The position numbers were made by a program, and so were the translations under genes. A model generated the notes under the pieces. The model ran no database searches, was not told the DNA's origin, and worked only from the letters and a program-made list of their open reading frames with translations. A stretch of DNA of 64,000 bases, from positions 81,316,383 through 81,380,382 of the forward strand of contig JAKGHH010000002.1 of NCBI GenBank assembly GCA_022828595.1, read 5' to 3'. Shown piece by piece: positions 41,145-52,226 of this stretch. Position 1 is the stretch's first letter, and each line of letters starts with the position of its first letter. This stretch comes from Nelumbo lutea. Lineage: Eukaryota > Streptophyta > Magnoliopsida > Proteales > Nelumbonaceae.

Positions 41145-42360
41145 TGAAGGGTTGAGAGATCCATCACATGGACGCCCAAAGATTGCGGAATAAGGGGCGA
41201 ATTTCAAAAATTTTTCTCTCCCTTCAACTGGGAATCACATTCCCTATTTAGAAAATCATATTTTCAAGGATAAATCTTGAACCTTTAAACTGAACCAGAT
41301 CTGAACCAAAAGAAATGGGAGAGAATGATACCTGATACGGAGAAGCAATATCTCCCAACGAAGGTGTTCACGCCCAAGGAAGGATCCAAAGACTGCTCCC
41401 ACTGAAGATGGCGCAGTGCAGGATGGAGCAGAATCAATAGTGTTCTTCCCCAAGAACTCTGTCCTTCGCAAGAAACAGCAGGATGGAACGTGAGCACAAC
41501 TCTCTTTTCAATCCTTTCTCAAAGAATTGATGTCAAGATCCAATCTTGACTTCTCCCACAGCTGGAGATCGAACTGGCAAACAGGGCGGCAAGAACAGGG
41601 AGGCGGCAAGAGAGTATTCGCAGGGTGCAGAATTCTCTCTTCTTGATTTCAGCACTAAAGAGGATCTGATGTGTTTCTTGGTCTCTCTCAAGGCTGCCGC
41701 CCCCTCCTTCCTTTTTGTTAACTTGAAAAGATCAGCTCCTAATCCCATTAGGAGGTGCTTATCCAAATCATATTTGGATCAGCCTTCTCTTCTAATGATA
41801 AGGATAAACCCTTATCTTATCTACAGATTAGATTAGCTTTATCCTAATCTTATTAGGAGGTTTCTAGATCTGAATCACATTCAGATCTGGACTCTCTGAG
41901 TGGATAGGATTAAGACCCTATCCTAACTGCTAATCCATCTCAGAATTCGCCCCTTTAATTAACTAAATTAATAGCCTAGTTCGAAATGGGCTTTAGGCCC
42001 ATTAAGCTTATGTGCTCACTTAACCTTCCTAACTGCTGCCCAGTTGGGCTTCCTTGTATGGCGTGGGACCCAAGCATTGATCTACACATCAGCCACATGG
42101 GTTCGGCCCAGCCTTTGTTACAAGGCCTGGTCGAATACACTGTTAAAGACAGTGCACCCCCTCTGTATCAGGTATATCCCTCTCCTACCTTTTGGTTTCA
42201 GATCTGGTCTGATTCTTGGTTCAAGATTGATCGTTGAAAATGCAGATTTTCTAAAACAGGTAATGTGATTTCCAGATGGGAGAGAGAGAAATTTTTGAAA
42301 TTTCGCCCAACCTACCTGTAGGGTTCAGCCATCCATATGATGGATCTCTCATCCCTTCAC
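41145..42360. mobile_element. Repeat family A, copy 2, with about 200-bp terminal inverted arms
   Basis: The left end GTGAAGGGTTGAGAGATCC is the inverse of the right end GGATCTCTCATCCCTTCAC. Complementarity continues with gaps for about 200 bp (for example AATCACATTCCC against AATGTGATTTCC, and ACCAGATCTGAA against TTTCAGATCTGGT). The middle holds TTAGGAG repeats and the TGGGCTTTAGGCCCA palindrome. It looks like a foldback or Mutator-like non-autonomous element. No target duplication was found, probably because the left flank was deleted together with part of the LTR. Confidence 0.65.
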
Positions 42361-43654
42361 AAACCACAAGGGAGGAAATCTCCTACAAGCAACCTCTTCT
42401 AAGGCCACTCCCAACCTAATATTTTACTTAACTAAGCAAAGCAAATATTGATGCATACATTCATCTTTAGGTCAATGCAAAACTAAATCTGAAAATTGAA
42501 GAATTAAAAGATTTCAGCACTAAACAACATAGCATGCACATTATCTCTAAATCAAATAGAACCAAATCTAAAAACTAAGATGTCAAAGACATTTGAGCAT
42601 TAAATAAAACACTAATAAAGACATATATTCTTCATTCAAATATTCTAACAATTCATTCGAATGTTTCCTACACTTTAACACCATGAAGTCAACTAAAAAA
42701 GCATGACATCTTCTAATCAACAAGCTACAAAATGCCAAAAATAGATATTAAAATAAGAAAGGGATGAGGTAAGTTACCTCTTTGTGTTCTTTAACCAAGT
42801 ACCTTGTAGAGTGGAGAATGTTGAAATGTTGACACTCCTTTCTTGGATTAATCCTTGATTGAATTGGATAGGTAGAGGTGTGGGTTGAAATTTCCTTATC
42901 TTCTTTATCCTTATTTCTTCTCTTTTTCTTCTTCTTTGGTTTCCTTGAACTGATTCCTCCCTAAGGTTCTTAGGCTGAGTTTTCTTCTTCATCCTTCTTC
43001 CTTTTTCCGTTTTTTTTTTTTTTTGTGAGAAAGTGGAATCTAGAGGTAATGAGAATTTAGTGGGTGTTAGGTGTTGTGTCAATATATGGTGGATTTTGGT
43101 TATAGAGGACTCATGGAGGACGGAGAGGGAGATGGTGGATGCAGGAGGATTTCGGTAGCTAGGGCTTCATGGAGGTTGGGGAAGAGAGGAGGAAGGAGAT
43201 AGATGGGAAGGAAAGTTCAGTTCAGGGGAGTGTAGATGTTGGGGAAAGAGAGGAAGATATTAGGGTTTAGTTACCTAGACAACAATGAGGGTCAAGGGAG
43301 CAATCTTTCTCTTTCTTCTTCCCTTTCTCTTCTACCTTGCTCTCTTGGCCGAGTGGAGCTCTTGCTTCTTTCTTTTTTTCTTTTAACTAGGGATATGGAG
43401 AGAAGATATGAAGATGGAGGAGAGTTTCGATCATGGAGTGATTTGGTTGTTCATGGAGGTAGTGAGAAGATGAGGGTGTGAAAGGAGAGGGGGAAGAAGA
43501 TGGTGTTGGGAGGCTAGGGTTCGATGGTGTTGGCGAAAGAGAGAGGGAGGAAGATGGAGGAGTTCAGTTGTGAAAGAGGTTCATTAATGGAGGAAGTAGA
43601 GAGAGAGGAGAATGGAAACTAGTGCTTGGAGGAGCTGGTTCAATGGTGTTGGAG
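42361..43654. other. Intergenic, purine-rich from 43080
   Basis: No gene is supported. 42361-42770 is AT-rich. 43090-43650 is strongly purine-biased on the plus strand with loosely repeated GGAGGAAGATGGxGG and CTAGGGTTCGATGG phrases, like an old decayed tandem repeat that grades into the array to its right. Confidence 0.45.
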
Positions 43655-44760
43655 ATCTACAATTTTGATACTAGGGACGACGAGAGTGGTTAATTTAGAA
43701 TCTTTCTAGATAGGGGAATGGGTATTCTTGGGTCTAAAATTTGATGGGTGGTCAATCAAGCAGTTGACGAAGGTTTTGGGAAGGTTTAATTGTTTCAGGG
43801 GAGGTATCATGATGGAGATCTATGACTTTGAGAGTAGTGACCAATAAGAATAGTCAATTTGGAATCTTTCTAGATGGGGTGCAAAATGGGTACTCTTGGG
43901 TCTAAAATTTGATAGATGGTTAATCAAGTGGTTGGTGTAGGTTTGAGTATCTTAGGAGAGGTGTTATGATGAAGATCTATGATTTTGAGAGTAGTGAGAG
44001 ATGGGAATGGTCAAATTGGACTCTTTGTGTACAAGCAATAAAATGGACATTTTTAAGTGTAAAATTTACTAGGTGGCCAATCAAGTGGTTAATGAAAGTT
44101 TTGGTGAGGCTTGAGTGTCATGGAAGAGGTGTCATGACCGAGATTTGAGGTTTTTAGAGTAGCGAGTGACGAGAGTGGTCAAATTGAAATATTTCTAGAT
44201 GAGGGGAAATGGATATTTGTGGGTCTAAAATTTGTTGGATGGTCAATCAGGTGGCTGATGAAAGTTTTGGGGAGGCTTAGGTGTCTTGGGAGTGGTGTTG
44301 TGATTGAGATTTAAGATTTTGGGAGTAACAAGTAAAAGGAGTGGTTGGTTTAAAATTTTTCTATGGGGAAAATGGGTATTTTAAGGTGTAAAATTAGGTG
44401 GATGGCTGATCAGGAGGTTAATGAAGATTTTAGGAAGGTTTGAGTGTCTTAGGGGAGGTGTCATGATAGAAATTTATGATTTTGAGTGTAGCAATCGACG
44501 AAAGTGATTGATTTAGAATATTTGTGTACAAGAGGTAAAATGGGCAATTTTAGGTTTAAAATTTGTTGGGTGGTCAATTAGGTGGTTGAGGAAAGTTTTG
44601 GTTAGGCTTGAATTTCTTGGGAGTGGTGTTGTGATTGAGATCTATTATTTTGAGAGTAATAGGTGACGAGAGTGGTTGATTTGGAATCATTTGAGATAGG
44701 AGGCAAAATGGGTATTTTTTAGGTCTGAAATTTGGTGAATGGGTGTCTTAGGATCTTTGG
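43655..44760. repeat. Satellite-like tandem array, unit about 165 bp, six to seven copies
   Basis: The landmark GTCAATCAAG-like word recurs at 43751, 43919, 44076, 44242, 44405 and 44573, spacings of 168, 157, 166, 163 and 168. Each unit also has GGGTCTAAAATTTG, a GGTGTxATGATxGAGAT word and GAGAGTAGTGA. The copies are clearly diverged from each other. No coding potential is kept across units. Confidence 0.88.
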
Positions 44761-45192
44761 AGTCTAGTGGGAGTATCTGATGTCTTTAGAGGTGTGGGAA
44801 TCATGAAAATCTAGTAGTGGGTATTTCGACCAATGAGGGGGCTTAAAATGAAATTTTGATTTAATGGATGGGTAAATGAGGGGATTTTAGGTTGAAACTT
44901 GGTAGGATAGCATGGATTTGAATTATGAGGTTGTTGAGTGGGTTTGATCATCTCGAGGATGTGTGGATCATAAGTTTTAGGCTTGAGAAGTGTCATAGTG
45001 TCAAATGCATTAAAAGGGAATCTCTGATGGATGAATGGTGAAATCAAAGAATTTAGGGTTGAAATTTGATGTAATTGGTTGTTTAAAGGTTTTATTTCAT
45101 GTGATGGAGTTTGATTGTGTGGCAAGTGTGATGATATAGCACAATCATGAGGTGTGAAAAGTTGATTGGAAAGGGGACTGAGTAAAAAGTAG

Positions 45193-45525
45193 GTGCTAAC
45201 ACTGCCCTCAACAAATGTTGAAGTTGATCAGATTAACAACTACTTGCTAAATGCAATGCCAGGAACTATCCACTCTTATCGAAATGTTGGCAGCATGGAT
45301 GCAGTAGTGACTCATCCCAAGAATTACTTTATTCTTAAGAGTTTCTTAACTCCTTTAGGTTTAATGGATTGTCAGAGTACGAACTGCACTTAAAAATTGG
45401 TGCACCAGTTATGTTGCGGTAGAATTTGGATCAATCAAATGGACTATGCGATCATAGAAGCAAAAGTCATTATAGGAAGCCACACAGGAGAAACAGTTTG
45501 TATACCAAGAATCTCAGAAATGCAA
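45193..45525 (+). pseudogene. Helitron helicase (Pif1-like) C-terminal remnant
   Basis: The plus strand reads LPSTNVEVDQINNYLLNAMPG, FLTPLGL, then after a frameshift SEYELHLKIGAPVMLR, stop, NLDQSNGLCD, and IIEAKVIIGSHTGETVCIPRI. These are the conserved final motifs of plant Helitron RepHel/Pif1-like helicases, in the right order. The rest of the protein is missing. It lies 170 bp from the 3' end of the hydrolase gene, convergent with it. Confidence 0.85.
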
Positions 45526-45697
45526 TAACATGGTGCATACACCCTTTTCCTATAATAATTATCGCCATTTAGTTAATGTGTTTTCAGGGAATAAATAAAA
45601 TCATTACAAAATGCATATCCTTTCTATCTAGGGTATGGTCTTGGTTCGAATAAATGCATTATAGACGGCCCAGAAAATAACCATCCTTAAGAACTAT

Positions 45698-48029
45698 TTA
45701 TCTTCTTCTCCTCAATGAGTTTCTACAAAAATAACACCATAGCTCTTCTAAATCCCTTGTAAAATCTTTCTCCCTACCTAAAATAACAGTGCTGTGATCA
45801 GAACCATTGATGATTTTAACCGCTGCAAGGGGGTATTTTTGTTTTATGTTATTGCCACATTCCAATGGAACCACTTGGTCTTTATCACCTTGGATGACTG
45901 CTAGTGACACTCCCGACTTTCTCAAAGTTTCCAAGTACTCATCCATTAACTTTGCTCCCCCACATATCACATTGTGCATTGTATGCCAAGCTGAATGATG
46001 CGTGTGCCTAGTGAAGTCAATAATCGTGAACGGCAACTCCCTGAAAAACAAAAAACAGAGTTAATAAATACTTCATTATAAAGGTGAGTGTTTCTTTCCT
46101 TATGATCAATCTGTGGTTCTTGATTTCTTTTTATAAGCCTGTTTGTTATTTCTTATTCTCTGTTTTTCATTATAAAGCAAAACCTAAATTCACCTTCATA
46201 CCTTCTCCAAGTTAGTAGCTTGAGCATGCATTCCCATATTCTGTGGTTTCTGCAAATAATGAAGCAGACGGTTCTACCCAGGTGCTCATACCATGACATA
46301 AGAGAAGAGCCAAACTGTAGTAGTGGCCAGATTCTCCTCTCAGCTAGTCTATGAAGTGCATTCAGACTTGCCTCTTCTTTTGTGGAGATGAAGTAAGGCT
46401 GAAATCAAGATTCAATAGAAAAGGAGTAATATAATAAGCTTAATTTCATAACCAAGAATCCAACATGAAAAAGAGAAATAGAAATTAGGAAAAAGAAAAA
46501 GAAAAAGATGGACTAACACTAATACTATGCTTGGTTTGAAGGAAAAGGTAAGGAATGGAAGGGAAATATAGGGAAACCTATACAAGATTTGTAAAGGTTT
46601 CCCTACCTTTCTCTTCTTTTTCCTACTTTTTCCTTCAAACCAAACACAGCCTAAGGGCTTATTCATTTTTTTGGATTTTGAGAGGGGGAAGTTGGTCAAT
46701 GGGAGTTTGGTTCCCATTGACCAAGATACCCCTGTTCTTTTTTCAGATTTATGTGAGGTCTACGGAAAACTTATGGCTAAATCGGTCATTGTCTTACTTA
46801 TTTGGAATACATTACTTTCCGAAAAGGGAACAGGGCCTAAATACCTCCTTGATTTCAAAGGTGGCATTAACTATTGAGTTATATTATCCCATTCATACAA
46901 GAAATCTCAAAAGAAGAGGAAGGAAAATTAAAAAAAAAAGTTTCACATACTCACTGGAGCTACAAGGATGACTGATTTCACAGACTTGGCATATTTTGCA
47001 GCTAAGCCCAAAGCAATTATACATCCCATTGAGTGAGCAACCAAGTGAAAGGAGTTAAGTTGAGATGACTCGATTACAGATTTCTCAATCATTTCCAAGT
47101 GGTCTTTCAATGTGTATAAACAGTCCCGTGGCTTTGGGCTTCTTCCAAAACCCAAGAGGTCTACAGCAAATAACTTGTAGTTCCGTTTTACAGATTCAGA
47201 CAGACTGGTAAACACAGTTTCTGTCCAAAGGGAGGATGAAGAGAGGAACCCATGTAAGAAAATCACATTTTCAGCTAGTATTCCCTTGCAGTTCTCATTA
47301 ATGGCTGTCACAATATACAAAAGAATTAAGACAGTTAGTAGCTACTTTGTTTTGCAGTCTTCATACTTATGAGAACAGAAGTATGAACACCATAAAGAAC
47401 TGAGCGACGTTCTTCCTATCTTTCATGCAAAGTCGATGTTTGCAGTATGAGAACTGGGTTGCTCTGGACTATCGATTTTCACCAGTTCAGTCATAAGCAC
47501 TCCTCATAATCACTTAGATGCTAAGAAAATGATACTGTAATTGATCAAAACATGAAATATTTAACAGCCATTAAAAAGTAAACTACCTCAAAAATGAATA
47601 GAACCATGGATTATACGTACCTTGTGATGGCTCCATTACAAAAACATGAAGATTCTTGTCTCCATTTTGCTGCCATGAAACACAAGATTCACAATTGCAG
47701 TCGGACCACCTATTCGCTCTTAAACTACCTCTCTTAGCCGAATCATCCGCACTTTTCCCCAATCTATGAAGACCACAATTCCTGAAAATGTTCTTCCTAC
47801 CATACAAAGTTTCTGAGAGTTCATCTTCTCCATCCCCAATGACATTCACACCTTGCTTTCCCCTGTTCCGGCAGTAACATGAGGGGGGATTTACTTCAAT
47901 GGATTCATCCAAGAATCGGTAAACGAAACAAAGAATAAAATCCAAAAAATCCAACAACGTAAAAACAACCAAATCCACTATGGAAACGATGCTTCTGACG
48001 ATTTTCTCCGACCATCCCGACGAAATCAT
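45698..48029 (-). CDS. BDG: BODYGUARD-like alpha/beta hydrolase, four exons
   Basis: Family members are plant alpha/beta hydrolases required for normal cuticle formation; their exact substrate is not settled. The CDS exons are 48029-47621, 47304-46955, 46398-46202 and 46040-45698, 1299 nt for 432 aa. All introns are GT-AG with matching phases. Residues about 10-38 are hydrophobic (IVSIVDLVVFTLLDFLDFILCF), a signal or membrane anchor. The RWSDCNCESCVSW motif in exon 1 is typical of the family. Exon 2 has the oxyanion-type HGFLSSS (His154) and the nucleophile elbow AHSMG (Ser228). Exon 4 gives GDKDQVVP (Asp373) and GSDHSTV (His401), so the Ser-Asp-His triad is complete. The start ATG at 48029 opens the only in-frame leader with the hydrophobic segment. 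Intron 2 holds a MITE. Which BDG paralogue it is cannot be told. Confidence 0.93.
46523..46651. mobile_element. Short MITE in intron 2 of the hydrolase gene
   Basis: About 129 bp with inverted ends sharing TTGGTTTGAAGGAAAA, flanked by TAA at both sides (46520-46522 and 46652-46654). The right end CCAAACACAGCC fits Harbinger-type termini; the left end has several mismatches. Confidence 0.7.
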
Positions 48030-48972
48030 GGCCGGAGGAGCTCTCAGCAGAAACGCGAAAGTTGAAAAGTAAAGGAGTTAATAAAAGAAGTATGCAGCAT
48101 TCAAGGAAGGTTGGTGGACGTTATCTGTTATCACCTAAGTGGTTGATGGTTGGATCGTACTCCAGAATTTGATTATTATTTGAAGGATGGGTAGGCTTTT
48201 GCCTGAATGTGCGGGAAAATTTTCGCCACGCATAGGAGGTGATCATGGGCCTGACGGGCCGGGCTTAGCACATGTGCACGAGCTCGGACCCAACCCGACC
48301 AGGGTTCCAGCCTGAAATATAAGCCCGGGGCCATGATTTTTCTGCAATGTTCGGGCGTATCGGGCAACATCGATAGTGTTTTTTAGGTTTTTTCTTTTTT
48401 TTTTCCAAAATTGATTTAGAGGACCGATTTAAGGCTCCTCCACCCCTCAACGGGTCAAAACCCCTGTACATCCCCTATAGGGGCATATCAAAAAACCACC
48501 AACATAACATTACTTTTATGTATAAAACATTAAATATAATATGTCATGTCATGTGTATAAAATTTATTTTATAAGTTATATAATAATTTTATATATAATA
48601 TGAATTAAGATGTAATATAGGCGTTATATTATAATATAATATTTATGTATAAAATAAAGGGGTTTTTAACGACGTCTCCACGGTAGAATTGAAATTAACG
48701 TCTACCTTTGTACGGTGGCTGGAATACAAATGTATTCCGAGTTCGGCTTATAAATGTGTAATTAAATTCAACTCTAACCCTGTATACGTCAACTAAATTT
48801 TGACCAAATTACTTTGTTGCTTGAGACTTCTTCCCAAAATCTTTGTCCATGTAGGGTGCTCACGGTTTCGGTTTTTCGGTTTTTTACTTTTATAATATAT
48901 ATTATAAAATATTAAAATATATAATAAAAATTTATTGATATATAAATAAATAAATATATATATATATATAAT
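48030..48972. other. Upstream region of the hydrolase gene
   Basis: The first 120 bp are its presumed promoter and 5' UTR; no sure TATA box. 48240-48370 (GGGCCTGACGGGCCGGGC, AGCCCGGGGCC, TGTTCGGGCG) looks like a dispersed GC-rich repeat. 48500-48972 is AT-rich with a GGTTTCGGTTTTTCGGTTTTT end. Element 2 is inserted in that AT-rich repeat. Confidence 0.45.
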
Positions 48973-49853
48973 TGATGAAGGGCGATTTGACCCGACCCCC
49001 TAACTAGGTGATACATGGACATGACTCGACACAAGTAACAACTCACCAAGTATCAGCTCGCCACAAAGCGAGCTTGATTGCGCTGACGTCCCGAGCTGCA
49101 CTCCGAGCTAAGGTCACCTCAGTCCGTGAACTAGTTCACTCCAGGCCCAAGCAAGTGGGTCATCCCGAAGACAACTCGCCTCAAGCAGAATCACTTCGGC
49201 ACGTCACCGGTAGCTCGCTACAGAGTAACCCGCTACAGAGTAGCTCGCTACGGGGTAGTTCGCTGTAGGGTAGCACGACGCCTGGCGAGAAGCTTCTTAT
49301 CTGATAGAACCGTACCTGCCGCACCGCTCCTGCATCATTTGTCTGGCGGCGCAGCACCTGCAGATTTAGAGGACTGCGCCCACATCTCTTGACAGGTGGC
49401 GCAGCGCCTGCCGATTCAGAAGGCTGTACCCGCGTCTCTCGACAGGTGGCGTCGCGACCTGTGGGTTGTCTCCTGACAATAACGGTCACTGTAGCCCGCC
49501 TGCCTTCAGTCCTGACAATAACGATCAGCCACCTCGAGACGCTGCCTAACAACCATATCCCGCCACAGCAAGGATACGTGGCTGACTCAGTTGATCTTGT
49601 CAGAGCATTGGTATATAGACACTTCAACTCCCTAGGGACCGAGGTATTGCATATTCACCACTCTCTAGCTTTCTCATATTCTTGCAAACTTATTCTCTCT
49701 CAGCTCGCTACCGAGTTCTAACTTAAGCATCGGAGAGTCCACGCCGGGTATTCAACCCCGGGTCCTTTCGTCCTTCTTGAAGGTATCCCTTGCCGGTCGC
49801 CAGCTAGGAGCCTCGTCACTTCCAGCTAGGAGTGGCCGGATTGCGCATCATCA
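48973..49853 (+). repeat. 5' LTR of element 2
   Basis: An 881-bp LTR bounded by TGATGAAGGG and GCGCATCATCA. A likely promoter element, GGTATATAGACAC, lies near 49609. The repeated GCTCGCTACxGxGTAxC words around 49209-49270 form a small tandem motif. Confidence 0.95.
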
Positions 49854-49880
49854 ATTGGCGTCGTCTGTGGGAAACATTTC
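49854..49880 (+). other. Primer-binding region of element 2
   Basis: ATTGGCGTCGTCTGTGGGAA directly follows the LTR, in the position of a tRNA primer site and much like the one in element 1. Confidence 0.6.
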
Positions 49881-49917
49881 AAAAGGCTTCTCTACCAAAC
49901 TTTCACCAGTATCAATG

Positions 49918-50990
49918 GTGTCTTCTAGAAACGCCAAGCTTAACAATGGAACAAACACCTCAGGGGAGCACCTCCAAGCTCCCATTGTACGTATTGGACA
50001 ATTTACTATAACCCTCAACACCTTCGGAGTTCCCACGTTGGACCTACCCCAGGTCGCTGAAGTTGTGAACTCCCCACTCCCTTCTACGGTGAACACCACC
50101 TTCGTTGAACCCGCCGTGGTCCCCCCCGTGGTGGGGCAGAGCCAGGTTGGTGACTTAGTGTAGTGCGTACGGGACATGCAGGCCCAAATACAGCAAGTCC
50201 AGCAACTTCAGCATTACCAACAACAAGTCTTGTGTCACTTCTACCAGCAGCAGTTCCCAGCGCTGCAACAAAACCAACAGTCAGCCCAATCGCAGTGCTC
50301 TGTAACACCGCTGAACCAGCAGCCGTTCGATCGCCACTGAAGTAGTCGACCTCCCCGCAGGGAGGAGACCTTCCCAGGCCTCGTTCCACGGTAGGAGAGG
50401 ACCAACAGCCCCCGCCGCCTCGCAACAACAAGGCAGGTCAGGAAGTGCTCGCCCTGCCGAGGCCGGTCCGTCCCAACACGTGTAGCTGGAAGCCTCGCTG
50501 GCGGGCAATCGGTTTGAAGTCCTGGCAACAAACTCTAGGCGAAGTCCTTTAGCTTGTGAAAGCCAGTTTCAGTCAGACTCTCACCAGGCCAAGGCCCGAC
50601 CCGGCAGCACTGAAACAACTAGCACTAGCGTGAACTCAGCCAAGAGGTAGCGGAGGCGGCATCCCAAAGCCCGCCATGCACTGATCCCTGGACAACTCGT
50701 GAAGCTCGACCAGCCTAAGTACCCGAAGGCAAGGCAGGGGCAGGCCCAGGAGTTACAAAGGTCGCGCCCCTCCTTTTGGTACCATCTCCCCTCTCTCCTG
50801 ACCTCCTAGTAGATCACAAGCCAAAAGACTTTAAAATTCCCCCTCTAGACAAGTACGATGAATTGTTCGATCCGAATGACCATGTGGACTCCTTTCAATC
50901 CCAGATGCACCTCACTGGAGCTAGCGAAGCTTGCATGTGCGTCGCCTTCTCCACGACCTTCAGAGGAGTGGCGCGCACATGGTATAGAAT
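49918..50990 (+). pseudogene. gag remnant of element 2
   Basis: The frame from 49918 reads MVSSRNAKLNN and then PIVRIGQFTITLNTFGVPTL and TTFVEPAVVPPVV, a stop at 50161, and DMQAQIQQVQQLQHYQQQ. The gag core lies at 50776-50990 (KIPPLDKYDELFDPNDHVDS and MHLTGASEACMCVAFSTTF, then RGVARTWYR). Several stops lie between. The C-terminal half of gag and the zinc knuckle are deleted. Confidence 0.85.
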
Positions 50991-51004
50991 ATCCATCATC
51001 AACC

Positions 51005-51981
51005 GGTTACCGACCTAAAGTACCTCACCAGCCCATGGCCCTCCGCATAATCGGGAATCGACATTCTTGGACCATTCCCACCAGCGACAGGACAGAGGAA
51101 GTTCCTGGTGGTAGTAGTGGATTACTTCACAAAAATGGGTAGAGGTGGAACCCCTAGCGACAATCATAGCTCAAACAATACAAAACCTTTTTTTGGATAA
51201 ACGTGGTATGCCGCTTCGGTCTACCTCGAATGCTCATATCAGATAATGGCAAGCAGTTTGAGGATATCAAGTTTCAAGATTGGTGCACCGAGATGGGGAT
51301 GCAACAGAACTTTACCTCAGTAGGCGTATTAGATAATGGCAAGCAGTTTGAGGATATCAAGTTTCAAGATTGGTGCACCGAGATGGGGATGCAACAGAAC
51401 TTTACCTCAGTAGCGCACCCTCAAGAGAATGAGCAAGCAGAAGTAACAAACAGGGATATACTCCGTGGACTGAAGGCCTGCCTAGCCCGAGCCAAAGGGT
51501 TATGGGTGGACGAACTGCCCAATGTACTATGGGCCTATTGAATCACTGTCAAGACCGCCACAGGCGAAACCCCCTTCAATCTCACCTACGGCACAAAAGC
51601 AGTAATCCCGGCTGAAATCGAGGTGCCTACGCTATGATTAGAAGCATACGACAAAGAGGCCAACGATGACGAGCTTCACACCAACCTCGACCTGATAGAA
51701 GAGGTATGGGACCTCACATATATTCGGACCGCAACATACCAACAAAAGGTGGCTCAATACTATAACAACCAGGTCATGAAGTAGCACTTCTGCATAGGCG
51801 ACCTAGTCCTCCAGAAAGTAATGGTACTTGAGCCCGGAGCGGGTAAGCTGGGCCGAACTGGGAAGGTCCTTACCGGGTAAAGCAAATACTTGGGGAAGGT
51901 ACGTACAAGCTCCAAACGTTGGAAGGAAAGCAGGTACCCCGAGCCTGGAACATTAGCAACCTAAGGCAGTACTACCCGTGA
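51005..51981 (+). pseudogene. Integrase of element 2 with 90-bp in-frame duplication
   Basis: From LKYLTSPWP and FLVVVVDYFTKW (51020-51140), through FGLPRMLISDNGKQFED and NFTSVAHPQ, WAY, stop, PFNLTYGTKAVIPAEIEVPT, to WNISNLRQYYP and a stop at 51979-51981. At least three in-frame stops (for example at 51539 and 51636) and a frameshift near 51860 inactivate it. The N-terminal zinc-binding region is missing. Confidence 0.88.
51241..51413. repeat. 90-bp in-frame tandem duplication in integrase of element 2
   Basis: AGATAATGGCAAGCAGTTTG...TTACCTCAGTAG occurs at 51241 and 51331 with identical sequence over 83 bp. The 7-bp joint (GCGTATT) keeps the frame. The duplicated part covers the DNGKQF to NFTS segment of the catalytic core. 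Confidence 0.95.
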
Positions 51982-51984
51982 CCG

Positions 51985-52226
51985 ATGGCATGGGCGAACT
52001 AAGTCCCAGTCGCCTCTATGGCATGGGCGAGCTAAGTGTCGCCTCTATGGCATGGGCGAACTAAGTCCTAGTTGCCTCTATGGCATGGGCGAGCTAAGTC
52101 CTAGTTGCCTCTATGGCATGGGCGAACTAAGTCCTAGTCGCCTCAATGACATGGGTAAACTAAGTCCCAGTCGCCTCCAGGGCATGGGTGAACTAAGCCC
52201 CAGTCGCCTCCATGGCATGGGTGAAG
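51985..52226. repeat. 33-bp tandem array in element 2
   Basis: The unit GGCATGGGCGAACTAAGTCC...CGCCTCTAT recurs at 51987, 52020, 52049, 52082, 52115, 52148, 52181 and 52214. The spacing is 33 bp except for one 29-bp unit. It begins a few bases after the integrase stop. Confidence 0.95.

Noticed and set aside
49181..49627. 148-aa minus-strand ORF in the LTR of element 2
   Set aside because: It is in the LTR, is broken in the other LTR copy and is the shadow of GC-rich repeat words.
51985..52226. Regular 33-bp repeats that could look like a CRISPR array
   Set aside because: Units are directly joined without unique spacers, lie inside a plant retrotransposon and have no cas genes.
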